Source of the DNA: Thalassobius vesicularis
GTDB taxonomy: Bacteria; Pseudomonadota; Alphaproteobacteria; Rhodobacterales; Rhodobacteraceae
DNA length: 64,000 nt
Direction: 5' to 3'
Assembly: GCF_004799325.1 (NCBI RefSeq)
Contig: NZ_SSMD01000004.1
Location: forward strand, 248,001-312,000
Shown here: positions 59,744 to 64,000 of the stretch, piece after piece
How the letters are laid out: every line of letters starts with the position of its first letter
Numbering within the stretch: the stretch's first letter is position 1
Position numbers and translations under genes: made by a program
Notes under the pieces: generated by a model
The model's database searches: none
What the model was told of the DNA's origin: nothing
What the model saw: the letters and a program-made list of their open reading frames with translations, nothing else

Positions 59744-60103
59744 ATGTCCGAAGGTTATCTGACCACCCATGTGCTGGACACCGCGAAGGGATGCCCCGCC
59801 GCGGGCCTGCGGATCACGCTGTTCCGGCTGGAGGGCGAGACGCGCACCCAGCTGGCACAGATGGTGACCAATGATGACGGTCGCACCGACAGCCCGATCC
59901 TGCCGAAGGGGCAAATGAATACAGGCACTTACGAGCTGGTATTCGAGGCCGGCGCCTATCTGGATGCCAGCGGCGCCCCCGCCGAAAGCCCGCGTTTTCT
60001 GGACGTCGTGCCGATCCGCTTCGGGATTTCGGACGACCAGGCGCATTACCACGTGCCGCTGCTGATCAGCCCGTTCGGCATGTCGACCTACCGCGGGAGC
60101 TGA
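59744..60103 (+). CDS. uraH: 5-hydroxyisourate hydrolase
   Basis: A 119-residue transthyretin-like hydrolase that converts 5-hydroxyisourate to OHCU. The N-terminal [19 protein letters not shown] with the catalytic histidine, the central [14 protein letters not shown], and the C-terminal [19 protein letters not shown] ending YRGS are the family signatures. ATG 59744 has AAGGAG upstream. It supplies the substrate of the UraD domain encoded divergently. Length is typical. Confidence 0.97.
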   Translation: MSEGYLTTHVLDTAKGCPAAGLRITLFRLEGETRTQLAQMVTNDDGRTDSPILPKGQMNTGTYELVFEAGAYLDASGAPAESPRFLDVVPIRFGISDDQAHYHVPLLISPFGMSTYRGS

Positions 60104-60245
60104 GCCGCAACACCCCGTTAACCCGGAAAATCGCCAGATTTCCGGCGAAAACCGTACGATTCGTTTCCCCTGTTTTTCCGCCCCCGACGCGCCTATATCT
60201 GGCCTTCCGATGGACAGCGCCGAAGGGGCGCGATAGGGAAGGCGC

Positions 60246-60719
60246 ATGGCCAAGCAGAAATCAGACCCCAACTACAAGATCATCGCCGAGAACCGCCGGG
60301 CGCGCTTCGATTATGCGATCGAGGACGATCTGGAATGCGGGATCATTCTGCAGGGCTCTGAGGTGAAATCGCTGCGCGAGAACTCGGCCAATATCACGGA
60401 AAGCTACGCCTCGGTCGAAGAGGGCGAGCTGTGGCTGATCAACGGCTACATCGCGCCCTATGAACAGGCGAAAACCTGGGGGCACGAAGAGCGGCGCAAG
60501 CGCAAGCTGCTGGTGTCGAAAAAAGAGCTGGCGCGGATGTGGAACGCGACCCAGCGCAAGGGCATGACGCTGGTCCCGCTGGTCATGTATTTCAACCACA
60601 AGGGCCTGGTGAAGCTGAAGATCGGCATCGCCAAGGGCAAGAAGAACCACGACAAGCGCGCATCCGAGGCAGAACGCGACTGGAATCGCCAGAAAGCACG
60701 CCTTCTGAAGGAGGGCTGA
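60246..60719 (+). CDS. smpB: SsrA-binding protein
   Basis: A 157-residue SmpB, partner of tmRNA in rescue of stalled ribosomes. [53 protein letters not shown] and [20 protein letters not shown] are all present, and the basic C-terminal tail is intact ([20 protein letters not shown]). ATG 60246 after AAGG. No tmRNA gene was recognised in the window. It is followed by sseA after about 70 nt. Confidence 0.97.
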   Translation: MAKQKSDPNYKIIAENRRARFDYAIEDDLECGIILQGSEVKSLRENSANITESYASVEEGELWLINGYIAPYEQAKTWGHEERRKRKLLVSKKELARMWNATQRKGMTLVPLVMYFNHKGLVKLKIGIAKGKKNHDKRASEAERDWNRQKARLLKEG

Positions 60720-60788
60720 CGCCACCTAGTCTTGCCCTTCATCCCCCTGCATTGTAGGCAGGACAAAGCTTAATACATGGGGGACCGC

Positions 60789-61646
60789 ATGGCACAAGAC
60801 GATCCTAAAACGCTTGTTTCCACCGAATGGCTGGCCGCACATATCAAGGACCCGGATCTGCGGATTCTGGATGCCTCGATGTTCCTGCCGGGCGTCGGAC
60901 GGGACGCGAAGGCCGAATACGACCAGGCCCACATCCCGAACGCGCGTTTCTTTGACGTGGACGAGATCAGCGATCTGCGGTCCGAACTGCCGCACATGGT
61001 GCCCCCGGTCGAGAAATTCATGTCGCGCCTGCGGGCGATGGGCGTGGGCGACGGGCACCAGGTGGTGGTCTATGACAGCCAGGGGATCTACTCGGCGCCG
61101 CGCGTGTGGTGGCTGTTCCGCCTGATGGGTCAGGACAACATCGCGGTGCTGGACGGTGGCCTGCCGAAATGGGTTGCCGAAGGTCGCGAGACCGAGGACA
61201 TGCCGCCGATCGTGCGCGACCGCCACATGACCACGCGCCGTCAGAACCACATGGTGAAGGACGTCACGCAGGTGTCCTCGGCGTCGAAGCTGGGGGATTA
61301 CGTGATCGTGGACGCGCGCTCGGCCGAGCGGTTCCGCGGCGAGGTGGACGAGCCCCGCGCCGGTCTGCGTCGTGGCCACATCCCCGGCGCGCGCAACGTG
61401 CCGTTCAACACGCTGTTGCAGGCCGACGGCACCCTGAAATCCCCCGATGACTGCCGCGCCGTGTTCGAGGCCGCCGGCGTCGATCTGGGCAAGCCGGTGA
61501 TCGCGTCCTGCGGTTCTGGCGTGACCGCCGCCGTGCTGTGCCTGGCGCTGGAGCGGATGGGGAAAACCGATCACTCGATTTATGACGGGTCCTGGACCGA
61601 ATGGGGGGCCTTCCCCACCTTGCCCGTCGCCACCGGAGAAGCCTGA
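60789..61646 (+). CDS. sseA: 3-mercaptopyruvate sulfurtransferase
   Basis: A 285-residue two-rhodanese-domain sulfurtransferase that moves sulfur from 3-mercaptopyruvate to thiophilic acceptors. Domain 1 (residues ~10-135) has LVSTEWLAAHIKDPDLRILD and VVYDSQGIYSAPRVWW, with the catalytic cysteine replaced as usual. Domain 2 ends in the active loop C241-GSGVTA, the mercaptopyruvate-type signature. ATG 60789 has GGGGGA at 5-nt spacing; ATG 60777 has no site. It lies 6 nt upstream of the aminotransferase gene, which could generate the mercaptopyruvate by transamination of cysteine. Confidence 0.94.
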   Translation: MAQDDPKTLVSTEWLAAHIKDPDLRILDASMFLPGVGRDAKAEYDQAHIPNARFFDVDEISDLRSELPHMVPPVEKFMSRLRAMGVGDGHQVVVYDSQGIYSAPRVWWLFRLMGQDNIAVLDGGLPKWVAEGRETEDMPPIVRDRHMTTRRQNHMVKDVTQVSSASKLGDYVIVDARSAERFRGEVDEPRAGLRRGHIPGARNVPFNTLLQADGTLKSPDDCRAVFEAAGVDLGKPVIASCGSGVTAAVLCLALERMGKTDHSIYDGSWTEWGAFPTLPVATGEA

Positions 61647-61652
61647 GAGAAA

Positions 61653-62837
61653 ATGTTCAGCAACCTGAAGACCCACCCCGCAGACAAGATCCTTGCGCTG
61701 ATGCAGCTGTACAAGGACGACCCGCGCCCCAACAAGATCGACCTGGGCGTCGGTGTGTACAAGGACGCAACCGGGCTGACCCCGGTGATGCGCGCCGTGA
61801 AGGCCGCCGAAAAACAGCTGTGGGAACAGGAAACCACCAAGACCTATGTCGCGCTGGCCGGTGACCCCGGGTTCGCAGACGCGATGGTGGACATGGTGCT
61901 GGCCGGTGCGGTCGCGCGTGAAAACGTGGCGGCGGCAGCAACCCCGGGCGGCACCGGCGCGTGCCGTCAGGCGTTCGAGATGGTCAAGATGGCCAACCCC
62001 GACGCACGGATTTTCGTGTCGAACCCGACCTGGCCGAACCACCTGTCGATCCTGAAGCACCTGAACATGCCGGTGGTCGAGTATCGCTACTTCGACGCCG
62101 AGTCGCGCGGTGTGGACTTCGAAGGCATGCTGGCTGACCTGCAGCAGGTCAAGGCGGGCGACGTCGTGCTGCTGCACGGCTGCTGCCACAACCCGACCGG
62201 CGCCAACCTGAACCTGACCCAGTGGCAGGCCGTGGTGGACGTGCTGCTGAAAACCGGTGGCGTGCCGATGATCGACCTGGCCTATCAGGGCTTTGGCGAC
62301 GGCTTGGACGAAGACGCGGCGGCGACCCGCCTGGTGGCCTCGTCGGTGCCGGAATGCCTGATCGCGGCCAGCTGTTCCAAGAACTTCGGGATCTACCGCG
62401 AACGCACCGGCATCCTGATGGCCGTCGCGCAGGACAAGGGCCTGCGGACCCTGACCCAGGGCACGCTGAACTACCTGAACCGCCAGAACTACTCGTTCCC
62501 GCCGGATCACGGCGCGCGTCTGGTGACGATGATCCTGAACGACCCCAAGCTGCGCACCGAATGGGCGACCGAGCTGGAAGAAGTGCGCCTGTCGATGCTG
62601 AACCTGCGTCAGCAGATGGCGGACGAGCTGCAGCGGCTGTCGGGCTCGGACCGGTTCGGGTTCATCGCACAGCACCGGGGCATGTTCTCGCGGCTGGGCA
62701 CCACGCCCGAAATGGTCGAGCGCCTGCGCGCCGAGCACGCGATCTACATGGTGGGCGATTCGCGCCTGAACATCGCCGGGCTGAACAGCACCACGGTGCC
62801 GATCCTGGCCAAAGCGATCGTCGATACCGGGATTTGA
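61653..62837 (+). CDS. Aspartate/aromatic aminotransferase (class I, TyrB/AspC-like)
   Basis: A 394-residue PLP enzyme of aminotransferase subfamily I-alpha. NKIDLGVGVYKDATGLTPVM at the N-terminus, ATPGGTGACRQAFEM near residue 100, HGCCHNPTGANLNLTQW near 180, the PLP aspartate/tyrosine in PMIDLAYQGFGDGLD, and the Schiff-base lysine in AASCSKNFGIYRERTG near residue 247 are clear. It transaminates aspartate, aromatic amino acids or cysteine sulfinate/cysteine with 2-oxoglutarate. It is 6 nt downstream of sseA and probably co-transcribed. Confidence 0.94.
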   Translation: MFSNLKTHPADKILALMQLYKDDPRPNKIDLGVGVYKDATGLTPVMRAVKAAEKQLWEQETTKTYVALAGDPGFADAMVDMVLAGAVARENVAAAATPGGTGACRQAFEMVKMANPDARIFVSNPTWPNHLSILKHLNMPVVEYRYFDAESRGVDFEGMLADLQQVKAGDVVLLHGCCHNPTGANLNLTQWQAVVDVLLKTGGVPMIDLAYQGFGDGLDEDAAATRLVASSVPECLIAASCSKNFGIYRERTGILMAVAQDKGLRTLTQGTLNYLNRQNYSFPPDHGARLVTMILNDPKLRTEWATELEEVRLSMLNLRQQMADELQRLSGSDRFGFIAQHRGMFSRLGTTPEMVERLRAEHAIYMVGDSRLNIAGLNSTTVPILAKAIVDTGI

Positions 62838-62851
62838 GCCGGAAATACGCG

Positions 62852-62876
62852 AAGGGCGGGCCTTGGGTCCGCCCTT
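62852..62876 (+). terminator. Terminator-like hairpin after the aminotransferase
   Basis: AAGGGCGG (62852-62859) pairs with CCGCCCTT (62869-62876), extendable by CGCG/CGC ends. It is 14 nt after the stop, but only a short T-run is present. Confidence 0.55.
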
Positions 62877-62905
62877 TCGCTGAGGGGGCTTGAAATTGCC
62901 TCGAT

Positions 62906-63046
62906 GTTAGCGCATATCAAAAGGGCTAACGTTATTCTATCTCGACCTGTCTCCCGTTTCTGACGGCGTTCAGTCTTCGATACAGACCGACTACGCCGGA
63001 CAGCCGCACTTCCGCGGGCTGTATTTTAAAACAGGAGACCACGGAT
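62906..63046 (+). promoter_or_regulatory. Promoter and structured leader of the cold-shock gene
   Basis: Includes an inverted repeat GTTAGC-N13-GCTAAC (62906-62930) near the likely promoter. A leader of about 100 nt follows that can fold: CGGCGT (62964-62969) with ACGCCG (62993-62998), and an ACAGCC..GGGCTGT hairpin around 62999-63026 just before AGGAG. Long structured leaders are typical of cold-shock mRNAs; thermosensing is inferred. Confidence 0.5.
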
Positions 63047-63253
63047 ATGGCCAACGGCACCGTGAAATGGTTCAACACCACCAAAGGCTACGGCTTCATC
63101 GCACCCGAAGGCGGCAAAAAAGACGTGTTCGTGCACATCTCGGCCGTCGAGCGTTCGGGCCTGACCGGTCTGAAGGACAACCAGAAGGTGACCTTCGACA
63201 TCGAAGCAGGCCGTGACGGCCGCGAATCGGCAGTGAACATCGCTGTCGCCTGA
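63047..63253 (+). CDS. Cold-shock protein, CspA family
   Basis: A 68-residue single cold-shock domain that binds single-stranded RNA/DNA. NGTVKWFNTTKGYGFIAPEG contains RNP1 (KGYGFIAPE) and DVFVHISAVERSGL contains RNP2 (VFVHIS). Start ATG 63047 with AGGAG about 9 nt upstream, after a structured leader. It is a single-gene unit ending in a clear terminator. Which of the several csp paralogues it is cannot be told. Confidence 0.97.
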   Translation: MANGTVKWFNTTKGYGFIAPEGGKKDVFVHISAVERSGLTGLKDNQKVTFDIEAGRDGRESAVNIAVA

Positions 63254-63277
63254 TTTCGATATCAGGACGGATTGAAG

Positions 63278-63302
63278 CGCGGCCCCTTGGGGCCGCGTTT
63301 TT
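63278..63302 (+). terminator. Rho-independent terminator of the cold-shock gene
   Basis: CGCGGCCCC (63278-63286) and GGGGCCGCG (63289-63297) form a perfect 9-bp stem with a TT loop, followed by TTTTT, 24 nt after the stop. Confidence 0.9.
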
Positions 63303-63341
63303 CGTTTGTGGGGCCAAGATGTTTGGCACGGGCGTCAGCCC

Positions 63342-63471
63342 GGGCCGCGCCCGACCCTCCCCCCCGGGAGGGCGCATTGGCGATGTCGAGCGGAATGGGG
63401 GCGGCATTCGGGCTTTGAGGTGGTTCGCGGATCAACCGGGCGGAGCGCCCACCCAGGGTCGGGCGCAGCCC
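63342..63471. repeat. Long imperfect inverted repeat between csp and dapA
   Basis: GGGCCGCGCCCGACCCT (63342-63358) is the reverse complement, with one mismatch, of AGGGTCGGGCGCAGCCC (63455-63471). Between them are further GC hairpins (CCTCCCcccCGGGAGG near 63355-63370; GGGCGGAGCGCCC near 63438). It looks like a palindromic intergenic element rather than a gene. Confidence 0.5.
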
Positions 63472-63485
63472 TTAGCGCCCATGAA

Positions 63486-63510
63486 AAAGCCCGCCGGGAA
63501 GGCGGGCTTT
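63486..63510 (-). terminator. dapA terminator
   Basis: AAAGCCCGCC (63486-63495) and GGCGGGCTTT (63501-63510) form a 10-bp stem with a 5-nt loop; on the minus strand it is followed by a T-rich run, 22 nt after the dapA stop. Confidence 0.85.
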
Positions 63511-63532
63511 GTTGTTCAGGCTTGGGCCGTGG

Positions 63533-64000
63533 TCAGAGCAGACCGGCGTGCCGCATGGCCGCGTCGATGCGGGCCTTGGTGCTGTCGGTCAGGCCGGTCA
63601 GGGGCAGGCGCACCTCTTCGGAGCACAGGCCCAGACGCGACATGCCGTACTTGGCGCCGACGAGGCCGGGCTCGATAAAGATCGCTTCGTGCAGGGGCAT
63701 CAGACGGTCCTGATACTCCAGCGCCTTGGCGTAGTCGCCGGCCAGGGTTGCGGCCTGGAATTCAGCGCACAGGCGCGGGGCCACGTTCGCGGTGACCGAG
63801 ATGCAGCCAACGCCACCGTGGGCGTTGAAGCCCAGAGCGGTCGCGTCTTCGCCGGACAGCTGGATGAAATCCGCGCCGCAGGCGGCACGCTGCTGGCTGA
63901 CACGCTCGATCTTGCCGGTGGCGTCCTTGACCCCGACGATGCGGGGCAGTTTCGCCAGTTCGCCCATCGTCTCGGGCGTCATGTCGATGACCGAGCGACC
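63533..64000 (-). CDS. dapA: 4-hydroxy-tetrahydrodipicolinate synthase, C-terminal part
   Basis: The last ~155 codons of DapA; the N-terminus lies beyond the window edge and the frame is open to base 64000. The Schiff-base lysine is in [17 protein letters not shown], followed by [25 protein letters not shown] (in two parts: [14 protein letters not shown] and GGVGCISV), typical of true DapA. The C-terminal helices include [20 protein letters not shown] and [15 protein letters not shown]. It makes HTPA from pyruvate and aspartate semialdehyde, the substrate of DapB encoded at 34148. It is different from the DapA-like fragment at the window start. Confidence 0.96.
   Translation of the reverse strand, partial: GRSVIDMTPETMGELAKLPRIVGVKDATGKIERVSQQRAACGADFIQLSGEDATALGFNAHGGVGCISVTANVAPRLCAEFQAATLAGDYAKALEYQDRLMPLHEAIFIEPGLVGAKYGMSRLGLCSEEVRLPLTGLTDSTKARIDAAMRHAGLL

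Noticed and set aside
1-64000. tRNA, rRNA, tmRNA genes, prophage or insertion-sequence remnants
   Set aside because: Looked for cloverleaf-like segments, transposase or integrase proteins and terminal repeats; none could be supported by eye.

Overview
The window is chromosomal DNA from a GC-rich alphaproteobacterium, most likely Rhodobacteraceae (Roseobacter/Rhodobacter lineage). The evidence is the rbfA/truB/rpsO/pnp neighbourhood, the rsmB-heparinase-purH-lspA-DUF3035-M16-M16 run, TAXI-type TRAP transport, an ArsJ/GAPDH arsenic operon, O2-independent ubiquinone genes, and an intergenic hairpin element resembling one common in this family. Coding density is very high with many ATGA-type overlaps. 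I see no tRNA, rRNA, CRISPR array, insertion sequence or phage gene.

Layout. 1-7704: catabolic island with a DapA-family lyase (cut by the window start), an aldehyde dehydrogenase and a PuuB-like FAD oxidase, then a divergent IclR regulator, a small Rieske protein, a Rieske-oxygenase large subunit that has itself lost the Rieske ligands, a glutamine-synthetase-family ligase and an unknown protein. 7711-10530: TAXI TRAP transporter. 10618-14630: fused indolepyruvate:ferredoxin oxidoreductase with a divergent Lrp/AsnC regulator. 14602-17734: arsenate operon (ArsR-ArsC fusion, GAPDH, ArsJ). 17875-19128: Cys/His-rich small protein, cytochrome c and YqaA-like membrane protein. 19240-23863: UbiX and UbiD divergent from UbiT-UbiU-UbiV, with an FNR-type box between them. 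23989-25098: old-yellow-enzyme oxidoreductase.

25160-34058: the classical rbfA-truB-rpsO-pnp set on the minus strand, interrupted by a secreted phytochelatin-synthase-like protein, an acidic orphan, an RTX repeat protein, DUF5665, DUF1643 and a phosphodiester glycosidase. 34148-45735: mainly housekeeping genes (dapB, sdhAF4, rsmB, heparinase II/III, purH, lspA, DUF3035 lipoprotein, active/inactive M16 pair, RlmL-like methylase, VOC protein).

45901-53769: a double-domain aldehyde dehydrogenase with deoC and a degenerate DgoK-like protein, a SulP permease, and a rhodanese/SQR-type fusion with a DUF2892 membrane protein. 53919-60103: a class III aminotransferase and a purine/ureide pathway (NCS2 transporter, AllA, AllE, PuuE-UraD fusion, divergent UraH) with striking palindromes in its promoter. 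60246-64000: smpB, sseA, tyrB-like aminotransferase, a cold-shock gene with a structured leader, and the C-terminal part of dapA.

The best candidate for an undescribed system is 1-7704. A Rieske [2Fe-2S] domain is encoded as its own protein upstream of an oxygenase subunit whose Rieske domain has lost every cluster ligand, next to a gamma-glutamyl-ligase-like enzyme, an amine oxidase and an aldehyde dehydrogenase. All functional statements rest on reading the sequence and on recalled family knowledge; no searches were run.
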